From the NCBI GenBank assembly GCA_905234485.1, contig CAJOHV010000006.1:1-34611 (forward strand): a DNA stretch of 34,611 bases. The letters are read 5' to 3'. The DNA is from an uncultured Bacteroidales bacterium. GTDB lineage: Bacteria; Bacteroidota; Bacteroidia; Bacteroidales; UBA932. The first letter of the stretch is position 1; each line of letters opens with the position of its first letter. This document shows, in pieces, positions 15,044-24,347 of this stretch. Both the position numbers and the translations under genes were made by a program. The notes beneath the pieces were generated by a model. It did no database searches. It was not told where the DNA came from and saw only the letters and a program-made list of their open reading frames with translations.

Positions 15044-16698
15044 TGATCCGCCGCATTCTCACTTCGTTGTGCGTCCTTCTGGCGTGCGCCTCGCTGGCGT
15101 ATGCCGGCACGATACGCAGCATCAATATCAATGTCTCGCTGGACCGCGAAGGCAACGCCCATTTCACCGAAATCTGGGATATAAACGCTGACGAAGGCAC
15201 TGAGTGGTATCTTGTGAAGAGCAATCTTCGCAACATGTCGGTCCGCGACTTCTCCGTCAGCGAAAACGGCGTTCTGTTCACTAACGACGGTGAGTGGAAC
15301 GTAAAGCGTAGCCTCAAGCAGAAGGCCGGCAAATACGGAATTGTCCGAGGCAAGGACGGCGTGGAACTCTGCTGGGGCCTCGGCTCCATGGGCGACCATG
15401 TCTTCACCGTGCGCTACACAATCACCGGCGCCGTGCAGACCCTGCTCGACTACGACATGCTGCATATGCAGCTCGTCTCGCCCGGCCTCTCGTCGAGGCC
15501 GGAAAAGGTCAGCGTGAAAATAAGCGCGGAGGGCGTGCCTCTGTCGGCCGACAACTGCCGCATCTGGGGCTTCGGATTCACCGGTAATGCGTCCCTCGAA
15601 GACGGACAGGCGGTGTATCGTTCGCTCGAACGCTTCAAATACAAATCTTCAGTCATCGCCCTGCTGCGTTTCGACAAGGGCATCTTCTACTCCCCGAATT
15701 CGCTGGACAAAGACTTCAACGAAGTGCTCTCCGTAGCACTGGAAGGTTCATCCTACGACAAGAAGACGGCCCTGGGAGAAGATGAAGAAGAGGATATCAG
15801 CGGATGGGTGCTTCTGATGAGCACAGTATGCTGGTCGCTTCTCTCCGTACTGCTCGTAATAATAGCCGTCAAGGCCCACTATAAATCCATACTCGGCGTG
15901 CCCTCGATGAAACACATCGACTGGTGCCGCGACGTTCCCTACGGGGGAGATGTCCTGGAGGGAGAATTCGTGTGGAGAAAATTGAAATCCGGCGCGGCGC
16001 AGGACAGCCAGCTTGCCGGCGCGATGATACTCCGTATGGTGGAGCGTGGGCTGCTGTCCGTCAGCCGCGACGCGAACGACAAAGTGGAGTTCCACTTCAA
16101 CGACAATGCTTCGTTCGACGGCCTACCGGCTTGCTATAAGGGCCTCTACGACATGATGAAAGAGGCTTCCGGTGCGGATGTTATCCTTCAGGATAAGGAG
16201 TTCTCCCGCTGGAGCAAGACGCACTACAAGAAAGTGAATAAGTGGTGTCTCTCCACTTCGGAAGATGCTATGATTTTGTTGAAAGCGGACTCCTATATGA
16301 TGGCTTCCGGCAGATTCACCGATGAAGGAAAGGCTGAAGCGCGTAAACTGGCTGGCTTTTTCAAGTTCCTCAAGGATTTCACCCTGGTTGGAGAACGCAC
16401 AACCCGCGAAGTCGGCTTGTGGAACGATTATCTGGTGTACGGAATGATTTTCGGCATTGCCGACAAGATAGCGAAAGAACTCGCAGACATCGATCCCAAG
16501 GTCTTCAGCGAGACCGTTTATGCTGATCCCACGACTGCGCGCCAGATTATCTGGATGACGCACCGGATGGGTTACGCTATAACCAACGCCTCAGCTTCGG
16601 CCCAGATGAAGACCGCATCCGGCGGCTTCGGAGGTATGACCTCCTTCGGCGGCGGTGGCGGCTTCTCCGGCGGTGGCTTCGGCGGCGGAGCAAGATAG
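15043..16698 (+). CDS. DUF2207 domain-containing membrane protein, 551 aa
   Basis: Signal peptide (cleavage likely after AYA, residue 21), then an extracytoplasmic beta-rich DUF2207 domain: INVSLDREGNAHFTEIWDI near 26-44, YTITGAVQTLLDYDMLH near 125-141 and a final FDKGIFYS near 210-217. A membrane helix follows at about 254-278 (WVLLMSTVCWSLLSVLLVII). The cytoplasmic part has DVLEGEFVWRKLKSG and LAGAMILRMVERGLL, the winged-helix-like region of this family. The tail after residue 525 is a Gly-rich, Phe-containing run (GGFGG, FGGGGGFSGGGFGGGAR) as seen in many DUF2207/TPM proteins. Function unknown; it is paired with lemA through a one-base stop/start overlap. Confidence 0.88.
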   Translation: MIRRILTSLCVLLACASLAYAGTIRSININVSLDREGNAHFTEIWDINADEGTEWYLVKSNLRNMSVRDFSVSENGVLFTNDGEWNVKRSLKQKAGKYGIVRGKDGVELCWGLGSMGDHVFTVRYTITGAVQTLLDYDMLHMQLVSPGLSSRPEKVSVKISAEGVPLSADNCRIWGFGFTGNASLEDGQAVYRSLERFKYKSSVIALLRFDKGIFYSPNSLDKDFNEVLSVALEGSSYDKKTALGEDEEEDISGWVLLMSTVCWSLLSVLLVIIAVKAHYKSILGVPSMKHIDWCRDVPYGGDVLEGEFVWRKLKSGAAQDSQLAGAMILRMVERGLLSVSRDANDKVEFHFNDNASFDGLPACYKGLYDMMKEASGADVILQDKEFSRWSKTHYKKVNKWCLSTSEDAMILLKADSYMMASGRFTDEGKAEARKLAGFFKFLKDFTLVGERTTREVGLWNDYLVYGMIFGIADKIAKELADIDPKVFSETVYADPTTARQIIWMTHRMGYAITNASASAQMKTASGGFGGMTSFGGGGGFSGGGFGGGAR

Positions 16699-16702
16699 AT
16701 AA

Positions 16703-16810
16703 CTACTTGGAGAGTATCCAGGAGAGGGCGTCCTCGAGAGGGGCGCCCGTTTCTATATCCGGAAGGATGGGATCGTCGCAGAAGAAAAGTGCAACAATTC
16801 CCTTTTTCAT
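16703..16810 (-). CDS. Possible 35-aa ORF coupled to hisS
   Basis: An ATG overlaps the hisS stop as TAATG and opens 35 codons ending in TAG (start [14 protein letters not shown], end DALSWILSK). It fills the space between hisS and the convergent DUF2207 gene almost exactly. The same stop/start overlap is used between confirmed gene pairs elsewhere in this window (lemA-DUF2207, nusA-infB). I recognise no family. It could be a chance ORF of about 100 bp. Confidence 0.33.
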   Translation of the reverse strand: MKKGIVALFFCDDPILPDIETGAPLEDALSWILSK

Positions 16811-18153
16811 TAACTCAGGAAAGCAAGAATTCCGGCGATATCCTCTTTAGAATATGATACCTGTTCGCCGGTCGACAACTTTTTAATTTGTATCATTCCC
16901 TCAGCCGCCTCGGTCTCTCCGCAGATGGAGATGAACGGGATTCCTTTGCGGTCCGCATAGTCGAATTGCTTCTTTAACTTGGACTCTTCCGGGTAGACCT
17001 CCACGGACACGCCGGCGGCGCGGAGGGCTCCCGCGACGGGGAGGATGTACGCGGTCTCGCCCATATTCGCGAACAGCAGGCGGGAGCCCTCGCCCAGGCC
17101 GGCGGGGAACTTCTCAAGGCCTTTCAGTACGTCGTAAATGCGGTCGGCGCCGAAACTGATACCCACACCGGACATGTCGGCAAGGCCGAAGATGCCGGTG
17201 AGGTTATCATACCTGCCGCCGCCGCTGATTGAACCAATCTCCCAGTCAAGAGCCTTGACTTCGAAGATTGCGCCTGTGTAATAATTAAGGCCGCGCGCGA
17301 GCGAGAGGTCGATCTCGCAAGGAGTCGCGATTCCTGCGTCTGCGATGAAACCGAACAGTTCTTCCAGTTCGTCCAGGCCCTTGAGGCCGACTTCTGATGA
17401 GGCCATCAACTTACGCATCACGGCTATCTTCTCGGCATTAGTCCCGCTCAGGGTCAGAACAGGCTCCAACAGGGCGATCGCCTCGGCTGTCAGACCCTTC
17501 TCCAACAGTTCCGCCTTAACAGCGTCCAGCCCTATCTTGTCCAGTTTGTCGATGGCGACCGTGATATCAACCACCTTGTCCGGCGCGCCGCAGATTTCTG
17601 CGAGACCGCTCAGGACCTTACGGTTGTTAATCTTAACCAGAACGTTAATACCAAGCCTGCGATACACTTCGTCCACGATCTGCACGAGTTCGAGTTCGCA
17701 GAGTTGGCTCTTGGAGCCGATAACGTCCACATCGCACTGATAGAACTCGCGGTAGCGGCCCTTCTGGGGGCGGTCCGCCCTCCAGACCGGCTGCATCTGG
17801 AATCTCTTGAAAGGGAAGGAGATTTCGTCTCTGTGCTGCACTACATAACGGGCGAAGGGCACCGTGAGGTCGTAGCGCAGGCCTTTTTCGCAGACCTGAC
17901 CGACCAGCGGCTTCGAAGGATCCACCGAAGCGAAGGCATCACCGGAGTTCAAAATCCTGAACAACAATTTGTCTCCCTCTTCTCCGTATTTTCCGAGCAG
18001 GGTCGAGAGATTCTCCATCGCGGGAGTCTCGATCTGGGAATAGCCGAAGGAGCGGAACACGCTGCGGATAGTGTCGAAGATGTAGTTGCGCTCAGCCATC
18101 TCCAGACGGCCGAAATCGCGGGTACCCTTGGGTATTGAAGGTTTTTGTGCCAT
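16810..18153 (-). CDS. hisS: Histidyl-tRNA synthetase, 447 aa
   Basis: Class II aminoacyl-tRNA synthetase that charges tRNA-His in the cytoplasm. Recognised motifs: KGTRDF (9-14), [13 protein letters not shown] (92-104), motif 2 [19 protein letters not shown] (121-139), the histidine-specific [14 protein letters not shown] (286-299), GGGRYDNL (311-318) and motif 3 [15 protein letters not shown] (329-343). The C-terminal anticodon-binding domain contains [20 protein letters not shown], where the family usually has KLxKQ. The length is normal. The start leaves about 58 bp to the divergent sppA. A 35-aa ORF may follow in the same transcript. Confidence 0.96.
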   Translation of the reverse strand: MAQKPSIPKGTRDFGRLEMAERNYIFDTIRSVFRSFGYSQIETPAMENLSTLLGKYGEEGDKLLFRILNSGDAFASVDPSKPLVGQVCEKGLRYDLTVPFARYVVQHRDEISFPFKRFQMQPVWRADRPQKGRYREFYQCDVDVIGSKSQLCELELVQIVDEVYRRLGINVLVKINNRKVLSGLAEICGAPDKVVDITVAIDKLDKIGLDAVKAELLEKGLTAEAIALLEPVLTLSGTNAEKIAVMRKLMASSEVGLKGLDELEELFGFIADAGIATPCEIDLSLARGLNYYTGAIFEVKALDWEIGSISGGGRYDNLTGIFGLADMSGVGISFGADRIYDVLKGLEKFPAGLGEGSRLLFANMGETAYILPVAGALRAAGVSVEVYPEESKLKKQFDYADRKGIPFISICGETEAAEGMIQIKKLSTGEQVSYSKEDIAGILAFLS

Positions 18154-18181
18154 ACAAAAGGACTAAGTGTGACAAATTTAC

Positions 18182-18189
18182 TACATTTG
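18182..18189 (+). promoter_or_regulatory. Candidate -7 box (TACATTTG) for sppA
   Basis: TACATTTG matches the Bacteroidota TAnnTTTG element and lies 22 nt upstream of the sppA ATG. No good TTTG element is seen at the -33 position. It is the best match in the 58-bp hisS-sppA intergenic region. Confidence 0.4.
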
Positions 18190-18211
18190 TGTACTAATCA
18201 AAAACGACAAG

Positions 18212-19942
18212 ATGAAAAAGTTTCTGAAAATGATGCTCGCAGTGATTTGCGGCATCCTCGTTCTCTGGATTATCGGCATAATGATATTCAGTATGTTCGC
18301 GGCCGCCGGAAGCAAGACCCAGGCGGTTCCTGCGGAAGGCCTCCTGAAGGTGGACCTTTCGAAGGTAGCGATTGACGAGCAGGCAAATGAAGCGTTTACA
18401 CTGGGCGGAACCCAGGTGACCCCGATGGGATTGTACACCGCAGTCAGGGCCATTGAGGCGGCAGCGGAAGACCCGGGTGTGAAAGGAATATATCTCAAAC
18501 CGGACGGAGCGTCCCTCGGAATCGCTCAGATGCAGGAATTCCGCATCGCGCTCGATAAATTCCGCAAGAGCGGCAAGCCGATTGTGGCTTACACTGAGAA
18601 CCTCAGCACCAGTTCTTTTTATCTGGCTTCAGTCGCGGACAAGGTTTATATCACGTCTTCCATCGGCGGCACTCCCACCTTCAACGGTCTGAGTTCGCAG
18701 ATGTATTTCCTTGGCGATCTGCTCAGCAGGCTCGGAGTGAACGTGCAACTCATTCGCCACGGCAAGTATAAGTCAGCGGGAGAGATGTACATACGCTCGA
18801 GCGCCAGCGCCGATAACCTTCATCAGACCCAGGTGTTCATCAACTCTTTGTGGAAGTCTTTCGGCACTGAGATAGCCGCCAGCCGCGGCCTCTCTTTCGA
18901 GGCGTTGAACAAAGCGATCGACGGCCTGAAACTCGGTCTCCCCGAAGATTTCGTGAAGTTCGGTCTGGCGGACGAGGCTCTGGACAGGGAAGGGCTCGAG
19001 GAGAAACTCGCGGTCCTGGCGCAGGTCCAGTCCTTCCAATGCGTGAAGATGATACCCTTCGCAGGCTATGCCGAGAAGAAAGTCAAGACTAACTTCCGTT
19101 CCTGCAAGAAGATAGCAATCCTCTATGCCAACGGCGAAATAGTCGAGGGCCTGGACAAACAGAATGTGGACGGTGACCGCTTCGCCTCCATGATAGAGGA
19201 AATCAGGAAAGACAGCACCATCAAGGCCGTGGTTCTCCGCGTGAACTCTCCTGGCGGCAGCGTGACTGCGTCCGAGAAGATCAAGAGCGAACTTGACCGC
19301 CTGGCCGGTGTGAAACCTTTGATCGCATCTTACGGCAATTACGCCGCATCCGGCGGATACTGGATCTCGAACAATGCGGACAAGATCTACTCCAACCCAA
19401 CCACCATCACCGGTTCGATTGGCGTTTTCGGAATGATTCCCGATTTCAGCAAACTCATCACCGAGACCGCCCATATCGGCATCAATGCCGTCTCTTCCAA
19501 CAAACACGGCGATATGATGTCTATGACCAGGCCTTTCACGAAGGAGGAGTATGCCTACATCCAGTCCGGTATCGAGGCAATCTACGAACGCTTCGTGAAT
19601 ATAGTGGCTGAAGGTCGTGAAATGGATCCGAAGAAGGTAGACGAAATTGCGCAGGGCCGCGTTTGGGCCGGCTCAGACGCCCTTGAAATTGGCCTTGTGG
19701 ATGAAATGGGCACCCTTGAGGACGCACTCGCCTTCGCTGCAATCAGCGCAGGTGACGAAAACCTCGGCGCCTGGAATGTGGTGGAATATCCGAAGCCTCT
19801 GGTCTTCACCGATATCTTCGCCAGCCTGATGAATCCTCAGGACGAAGACTACAGCATCTATATGTCGTGGTATAACAACTGGAAGAAGGGCAAGGTCGAA
19901 TATGCATTCGCCAGCATGCCCTACAGGGTGACGGTCAAATAA
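18212..19942 (+). CDS. sppA: Signal peptide peptidase SppA, 67-kDa type, 576 aa
   Basis: Membrane-bound serine protease that degrades signal peptides left after secretion. An N-terminal membrane helix (residues about 8-30) anchors it. Two tandem S49 domains make up the long form, as in E. coli. The catalytic lysine is K187 in RHGKYKSAGE within the first domain and the nucleophile is Ser380 in NYAASGGYWIS within the second; LRVNSPGGSVTASE (342-355) precedes the nucleophile as expected. Both members of the Ser-Lys dyad are present, so the protein should be active. It is monocistronic, and its end overlaps the convergent tilS by 8 bp. Confidence 0.95.
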   Translation: MKKFLKMMLAVICGILVLWIIGIMIFSMFAAAGSKTQAVPAEGLLKVDLSKVAIDEQANEAFTLGGTQVTPMGLYTAVRAIEAAAEDPGVKGIYLKPDGASLGIAQMQEFRIALDKFRKSGKPIVAYTENLSTSSFYLASVADKVYITSSIGGTPTFNGLSSQMYFLGDLLSRLGVNVQLIRHGKYKSAGEMYIRSSASADNLHQTQVFINSLWKSFGTEIAASRGLSFEALNKAIDGLKLGLPEDFVKFGLADEALDREGLEEKLAVLAQVQSFQCVKMIPFAGYAEKKVKTNFRSCKKIAILYANGEIVEGLDKQNVDGDRFASMIEEIRKDSTIKAVVLRVNSPGGSVTASEKIKSELDRLAGVKPLIASYGNYAASGGYWISNNADKIYSNPTTITGSIGVFGMIPDFSKLITETAHIGINAVSSNKHGDMMSMTRPFTKEEYAYIQSGIEAIYERFVNIVAEGREMDPKKVDEIAQGRVWAGSDALEIGLVDEMGTLEDALAFAAISAGDENLGAWNVVEYPKPLVFTDIFASLMNPQDEDYSIYMSWYNNWKKGKVEYAFASMPYRVTVK

Positions 19943-20825
19943 GACGAAGTTTTCCCTTACGGACTTTGTAAGGTCCGAATATCTTGCCCCCGAGAGGGCG
20001 GCCGCTTTCGACGGACTTCTTCAGACGGAGAAGTCCGTCTGCGTTCAGCCGCCCTTCCGTGAAGCGGAACAGAAGGTATTCCCAATGCTTGAAGGAGACG
20101 ACTTTCTTCAAATCAATCGCGCCGTCCGGCAGGATGCATTCCTGCGCGGCCAAGGCATAATAATCCTCCGCGATGTCGTCCACCTGGGCGAAGCGCTCCA
20201 TGTCCGCCGCGAGCGTCCTTAAATAAGACGGGTTGATTTCGGCGAAGACGGGCATGACCTTCGAGCGAAGCTTGTTGCGCTTGTAATAAGTGTCTGTGTT
20301 GGTGCTGTCCTCGCGCCAGGACAGTCCTTCAGAGTCCATCCACGAGCGAATCTCGCTGCGGCTCACGCCCAGCAGCGGGCGGATGATCCTCGAGGGGAAT
20401 TCGCCGGAATCGGCGGACATCCCCCGCAGCCCGCGCGAGCCGCAGCCGCGAAGAAGATTCAGCAGCAGGGTTTCCGCATTGTCGTCGGCATTGTGCGCCA
20501 CCGAAACCGCATCAAAACCTTCCTGAGAGCATAATTCCGCAAACCAGGCGTAACGCAGCTCGCGTGCCGCCATCTCAATCGAGATGCCGTGTGCGACAGC
20601 ATATGCAGAAGTCTCGAATCGCCGCACGAATAGCCGCACTCCGCGTGCGGCGCACCAGTCGCGCACGAACTTTTCGTCGCCGTCGCTCTCCTCTCCCCGC
20701 AAGCCGAAATTGCAGTGCGCGACTGCGAATTCGGAGTCAACAGAAGAAGAAAGGTCGCCGCGAAGCGACCTTTCTGCCATATACATCGAATCGATGCCTC
20801 CGCTGACTGCGAGAAGTATCTTCAC
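19935..20825 (-). CDS. tilS: tRNA(Ile)-lysidine synthetase, short form, 296 aa
   Basis: Modifies C34 of the CAU-anticodon tRNA-Ile to lysidine so it reads AUA; cytoplasmic. The PP-loop motif SGGIDS is at residues 8-13, followed by CNFGLRGEES (the conserved H-C-N-F-G-L-RG block) and VSVAHNADDNAETLLLNLLRG (HxxDDxxET motif). The GTG start at 20825 was chosen because it puts the PP-loop at the family's usual position and overlaps the upstream stop as TAGTG. The frame stays open further upstream, but only as a shadow of the DUF3078 gene. At 296 residues it lacks the C-terminal TilS domain of the E. coli enzyme (432 aa), like the short Aquifex form. It ends KIFGPYKVRKGKLRLI. Confidence 0.9.
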   Translation of the reverse strand: MKILLAVSGGIDSMYMAERSLRGDLSSSVDSEFAVAHCNFGLRGEESDGDEKFVRDWCAARGVRLFVRRFETSAYAVAHGISIEMAARELRYAWFAELCSQEGFDAVSVAHNADDNAETLLLNLLRGCGSRGLRGMSADSGEFPSRIIRPLLGVSRSEIRSWMDSEGLSWREDSTNTDTYYKRNKLRSKVMPVFAEINPSYLRTLAADMERFAQVDDIAEDYYALAAQECILPDGAIDLKKVVSFKHWEYLLFRFTEGRLNADGLLRLKKSVESGRPLGGKIFGPYKVRKGKLRLI

Positions 20826-21847
20826 TATTTCTTGTTTGTGATCGTGTAAGTGAGGGCGAAGCTCACGAACTCCTTGAACTGCCATCCGCGAGGGCTGCTG
20901 TCGCCGGTAGTCTCGTCGATGATGAGAACGTTGGGATCGTTGATCATCCAAGTCTTGGCGGAAAGCTTGATGAGCTTGGAGAGCTGCCAGTCGATGGCAT
21001 TGTCCCAGTTGATACGGAAGTACGGTTCGCTGAGGTAGTCGGTGAAGACGGTGGCTTGAGACTCGAAGGTGAACACGTCGTTCACGACGAATTTGAAGTT
21101 GGCCTTCACCTGGGCACCGAACTGGAACAGAGCGGCTTTGTAAGTCTCCGGGGTGGTTCCGTCAGCAGCGTAGGTGGCGACCTTCATACCGTAAGAAGGA
21201 CGGAGAAGATCGTTGGTGACGATGGTGAAGCCACCGGTCAGAGGAGCGACGTTGATGTTGAACCATGCGTTCGGGACCCACTGGATACCAAGTGCGAGGT
21301 TGGTGTAAGCAGGGGAGATGAAGCCTGACACTGCGGGGTCTGCAGTCCACTTCTGGGTGGTGGCATCCTGGGTGTAACCACCGGGGGTGTCGGTGAACTG
21401 GCTGCGGAAATCATACGAAGCGGTGTAACTCAACTTCGAATTCTCACCGGTCTGATAGGCCCACTTGCTCTCCAGATAAATGCGGTCGTTGTTCTTCTGG
21501 AACACGCCCTCTTTGTCGGAAGAGTTGAGGAAACCGTAGTCGAGCTGAAGACGGTTGTTCCAGCTCATAAGGTCCTTCTTGTAGTCTGCCTTTGCATCAA
21601 GAGCGGAAGCGAGGGTGATAGTGTTGTATCCACCGGCTGCCCAGTTCTTGAGCTGAGTGTTGTTGACACCGAGGCTTACGGACAGAGAGTTAGTCCAGTA
21701 TTTCGGCTTCGGAGCAACGTATTCCTCTTTAGGAGCGCCGGAAATCTCTGCGGCTGCATCTTCAGCAGCCTTCTGAACTGCATCCTGAGCGAACGCAGAA
21801 CTTATTGCAAGTGCAAAAACACTGATGATTGCGAATGTCTTTTTCAT
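20825..21847 (-). CDS. DUF3078 domain-containing protein, 340 aa
   Basis: Predicted exported protein with a signal peptide (MKKTFAIISVFALAISSAFA, cleavage before Gln21). The mature chain is a series of amphipathic beta-strands with phrases YWTNSLSVSLGVNNTQLKNW, DYGFLNSSDKEGVFQKNNDR and FVSFALTYTITN at the C-terminus. It matches DUF3078, a Bacteroidota family of probable outer-membrane beta-barrels of unknown function. It is co-oriented with tilS and overlaps its GTG start by one base, which is an unusual pairing of an envelope protein with a tRNA-modifying enzyme. It is 12 bp from the end of proS, also on the minus strand, so a proS-DUF3078-tilS run is likely. Confidence 0.85.
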   Translation of the reverse strand: MKKTFAIISVFALAISSAFAQDAVQKAAEDAAAEISGAPKEEYVAPKPKYWTNSLSVSLGVNNTQLKNWAAGGYNTITLASALDAKADYKKDLMSWNNRLQLDYGFLNSSDKEGVFQKNNDRIYLESKWAYQTGENSKLSYTASYDFRSQFTDTPGGYTQDATTQKWTADPAVSGFISPAYTNLALGIQWVPNAWFNINVAPLTGGFTIVTNDLLRPSYGMKVATYAADGTTPETYKAALFQFGAQVKANFKFVVNDVFTFESQATVFTDYLSEPYFRINWDNAIDWQLSKLIKLSAKTWMINDPNVLIIDETTGDSSPRGWQFKEFVSFALTYTITNKK

Positions 21848-21859
21848 ATGCTAAGAGTA

Positions 21860-23338
21860 TTAATAAGCTATTGCAAAAACGACGCGGCCCTTGGAAGGCT
21901 TGCCGGAGTAGATGTCCACTCCTTCTTCCTCGCACACGCAACTGTCGATGGGGATACAGCGTATGGTGGCCTTGGTTTCGTCCTTGATTTTCTGCTCGGT
22001 CTCGGCAGTGCCGTCCCAGTGGCAGAGAAGGAAGCCGCCCTTCTGAATTTCGGTCTTGAACTCTTCCCAGGAATCACACTTCCTGATGTTTGAGTCGCGC
22101 CAGTCCAGAGCCTTTTTGTAGATGTTTGCCTGGATGTCGTCCAGAAGGCCGTGGATATGGTTTTCGATGCCTTCGAGGGCCATCGTTTCCTTAGTCAAAG
22201 TGTCCCTGCGGGCAACTTCCACCGTGCCGGCTGCGAGGTCGCGCGCGCCCATGGCGAGGCGTACGGGCACTCCCTTGAGTTCCCACTCGGCGAACTTGAA
22301 GCCCGGGCGGAGAGTGTCGCGGTCGTCGATCTTCACGCTGTGTCCGAGAGCCTCGAGGCCCTTCTTGATCTTCTCGAATTCGGCGATCACGGCGTCGTGT
22401 TCTTCATCGGTCTTGAAGATGGGGACCATCACGATCTGAATCGGGGCGAGGGCGGGGGGCAGCACGAGGCCGTTGTCGTCTCCATGGGCCATGATGAGAG
22501 CGCCCATAAGGCGGGTGCTGACTCCCCATGAGGTGGCCCAGACGTACTGCAGCGAGCCGTCTTTGTCTGCGAACTGCACGTCGAACGATTTTGCAAAATT
22601 CTGGCCGAGGAAGTGCGAGGTGCCGGCCTGCAGGGCCTTGCCGTCCTGCATCATCGCCTCGATGGTGAGGGTGTCGAAGGCGCCGGCGAAGCGCTCGTTG
22701 GGGCTCTTGTGGCCGACGATGACCGGCAGAGCCATGGTCTCGCGGGCGAATTTGGCATACACGCCGACCATCTCCATCGCTTTCGCTTCCGCTTCGGCGG
22801 CGGTCGCGTGCGCGGTGTGACCCTCCTGCCAGAGGAATTCGGCCGTGCGGAGGAAAGGACGGGTCCTCATCTCCCACCGCACGACGTTGCACCACTGGTT
22901 GCACAGGATCGGCAGGTCGCGCCAACTCTTGATCCAGTTTTTGTAGACGCTCCAAATGATGGTTTCGGAGGTCGGACGGACGATGAGTTCTTCCTCGAGT
23001 TTGGCGTCCGGGTCCACAATCACTCCGTTGCCCTCCGGATCGTTCATCAGGCGGTGGTGAGTCACCACAGCGCATTCTTTCGCGAAGCCGGCGACATGCT
23101 CGGCCTCACGGCTGAAGAACGACTTGGGAATAAAGAGAGGGAAATATGCATTCTGCACGCCTGTGCGCTTGAAAGCGGCGTCCAGCACGCTCTGCATTTT
23201 CTCCCATATTGCGTAGCCGTAGGGCTTGATTACCATACATCCTCTCACTGCTGACTGCTCTGCGAGGTCTGCCTTCACGACGAGGTCGCTGTACCACTGA
23301 GAGTAGTTCTCGCTTCGCGGTGTGATTTCTTTTGCCAT
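21860..23338 (-). CDS. proS: Prolyl-tRNA synthetase, archaeal/eukaryote-like type, 492 aa
   Basis: Charges tRNA-Pro in the cytoplasm. The start was set at 23338 because the homologous N-terminus begins [16 protein letters not shown]; a longer open frame from 23407 adds 23 residues without family resemblance. Class II features: [19 protein letters not shown] (motif 1 region), RPTSETIIW, motif 2 [22 protein letters not shown], then QEGHTAHAT. The chain has no bacterial editing insertion and ends in a C-terminal extension ([20 protein letters not shown], then VFAIAY) characteristic of the ProS type 3 group, which terminates in Tyr. The length is normal for that group. Confidence 0.95.
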   Translation of the reverse strand: MAKEITPRSENYSQWYSDLVVKADLAEQSAVRGCMVIKPYGYAIWEKMQSVLDAAFKRTGVQNAYFPLFIPKSFFSREAEHVAGFAKECAVVTHHRLMNDPEGNGVIVDPDAKLEEELIVRPTSETIIWSVYKNWIKSWRDLPILCNQWCNVVRWEMRTRPFLRTAEFLWQEGHTAHATAAEAEAKAMEMVGVYAKFARETMALPVIVGHKSPNERFAGAFDTLTIEAMMQDGKALQAGTSHFLGQNFAKSFDVQFADKDGSLQYVWATSWGVSTRLMGALIMAHGDDNGLVLPPALAPIQIVMVPIFKTDEEHDAVIAEFEKIKKGLEALGHSVKIDDRDTLRPGFKFAEWELKGVPVRLAMGARDLAAGTVEVARRDTLTKETMALEGIENHIHGLLDDIQANIYKKALDWRDSNIRKCDSWEEFKTEIQKGGFLLCHWDGTAETEQKIKDETKATIRCIPIDSCVCEEEGVDIYSGKPSKGRVVFAIAY

Positions 23339-23359
23339 CGTATTTGCCAATAATTTTGC

Positions 23360-23367
23360 TAAATTTG
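23360..23367 (+). promoter_or_regulatory. Candidate -7 box (TAAATTTG) for the aromatic-rich lipoprotein gene
   Basis: TAAATTTG fits TAnnTTTG and would give a leader of about 65-70 nt before the ATG at 23440. A TTTG stands 13 nt upstream (23343-23346), which is closer than the usual 19-21 nt, so the -33 part is not convincing. It lies in the 101-bp gap shared with divergent proS. Confidence 0.3.
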
Positions 23368-23427
23368 CTGTCCCGCTCCCGCGCGGGTACGAAACTTGTG
23401 GGGACAAAGATAATAAATTTTTATCGT

Positions 23428-23434
23428 AGGAGGT
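23428..23434 (+). promoter_or_regulatory. Perfect Shine-Dalgarno sequence AGGAGGT
   Basis: AGGAGGT lies 5 nt upstream of the ATG at 23440. Strong SD sequences are uncommon in Bacteroidota and most starts in this window have none. It supports 23440 as the true start over the upstream in-frame ATG at 23332. Confidence 0.7.
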
Positions 23435-23439
23435 TCATA

Positions 23440-24336
23440 ATGAAACGCACTTTACTCATTTTTACGACGCTGGCGCTTTGCGCGGTTTCGTGCGGTACTG
23501 TGGGCTCATATACAGACTCAGACCGCTTTCAGGACGGAATCTACTACAAACCTGACCCGACAAAAGTGAACCGTTCGCCCCTTTCGGAGGACGACTTCCG
23601 TTATCTGGCCTCACTTGACAACTTCCACCGCGGCACCGATACTCTGTCGGTGGAGCGCGATACAGTCTATGTTGCGCTCACTGATCCGTACGACTGGACT
23701 TACTATGATTATTGGCGTCCGTATCGCTGGAATTATTATTCCCGCTGGGGCTATTATTCCTACTGGGGCTCGCCGTATTCCTGGGGCTACGACCCGTTCT
23801 ACTGGGACTACGGCTGGCACAGCCCGTATTTCTACGGCTATCCTTACTATGGCTACCCCTACTACTATGGCTGGGGTAATCCGTACTATCATCACCACGG
23901 CCTCTATTCCCGGAACGACTCCGGCACCCGCGTCCGTAGGGAAGGATCGGCCACAAGCGGCCATTATTCCCATCCGGGAGTGCCCCAGAGCCCTAGCGTG
24001 ACCCGTACGGCGTCGGCTATGGCCAAACATGACATCGACCGAATCAAGGTCGGCCGCAACGGCCCGAAGACCACCGCGGTGAACCGTGATACCGGTTATT
24101 CTGAAATATCCAATTATCGCTCCGGCGGTGCAACGCGCGTGAACTCGGCTGCATCTTATAACAGCAGTTCTTCTTCATCCCGCTACGAAAGCAGTTCTTC
24201 TTCTTCTTCGCGCTCTACCACAAGCAGCAGTTCGAGAAGCAGCGGTTATTCGGGCGGCGGCAGCCACTCCTCAGGCAGCAGCCATTCCTCTCACAGCAGC
24301 GGAGGCGGCGGATATCACGGAGGCGGCCACAGATAA
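23440..24336 (+). CDS. Tyr/Trp/Gly-rich, Ser-tailed lipoprotein, 298 aa
   Basis: Signal peptide with lipobox AVSC (Cys18). Residues 20-90 look like an ordinary acidic folded segment with QDGIYYKPDPTK and SEDDFRYLASLDNF. Residues of about 98-160 are extraordinarily aromatic: repeated Tyr, Trp, Gly and Pro units (YYDYWRPYRWNYYSRWGYYS, later YGYPYYGYPYYYGWGNPYY). After residue about 230 the chain becomes a Ser/Gly/His-rich low-complexity tail. No catalytic motif was found. It starts after a perfect AGGAGGT and ends 11 bp before the FadL-like gene, so the two are likely co-transcribed. The function is unknown; a surface-exposed sticky or structural lipoprotein is possible but only inferred from composition. 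Confidence 0.78.
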   Translation: MKRTLLIFTTLALCAVSCGTVGSYTDSDRFQDGIYYKPDPTKVNRSPLSEDDFRYLASLDNFHRGTDTLSVERDTVYVALTDPYDWTYYDYWRPYRWNYYSRWGYYSYWGSPYSWGYDPFYWDYGWHSPYFYGYPYYGYPYYYGWGNPYYHHHGLYSRNDSGTRVRREGSATSGHYSHPGVPQSPSVTRTASAMAKHDIDRIKVGRNGPKTTAVNRDTGYSEISNYRSGGATRVNSAASYNSSSSSSRYESSSSSSSRSTTSSSSRSSGYSGGGSHSSGSSHSSHSSGGGGYHGGGHR

Positions 24337-24347
24337 ACTGACAGACA

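Noticed and set aside
23338..23407. Longer proS start at 23407
   Set aside because: The extra 23 residues do not resemble ProRS, and they would run over the promoter region of the divergent gene.
23332..23439. Upstream start for the aromatic-rich lipoprotein
   Set aside because: The in-frame ATG at 23332 lies inside proS on the other strand and would place 36 residues before the signal peptide; the ATG at 23440 has a perfect SD.
24160..24330. Ser/Gly codon runs as a possible phase-variable repeat
   Set aside because: The AGC/TCT/TCC runs are mixed synonymous codons without a long pure unit, so slippage-based switching is not supported.
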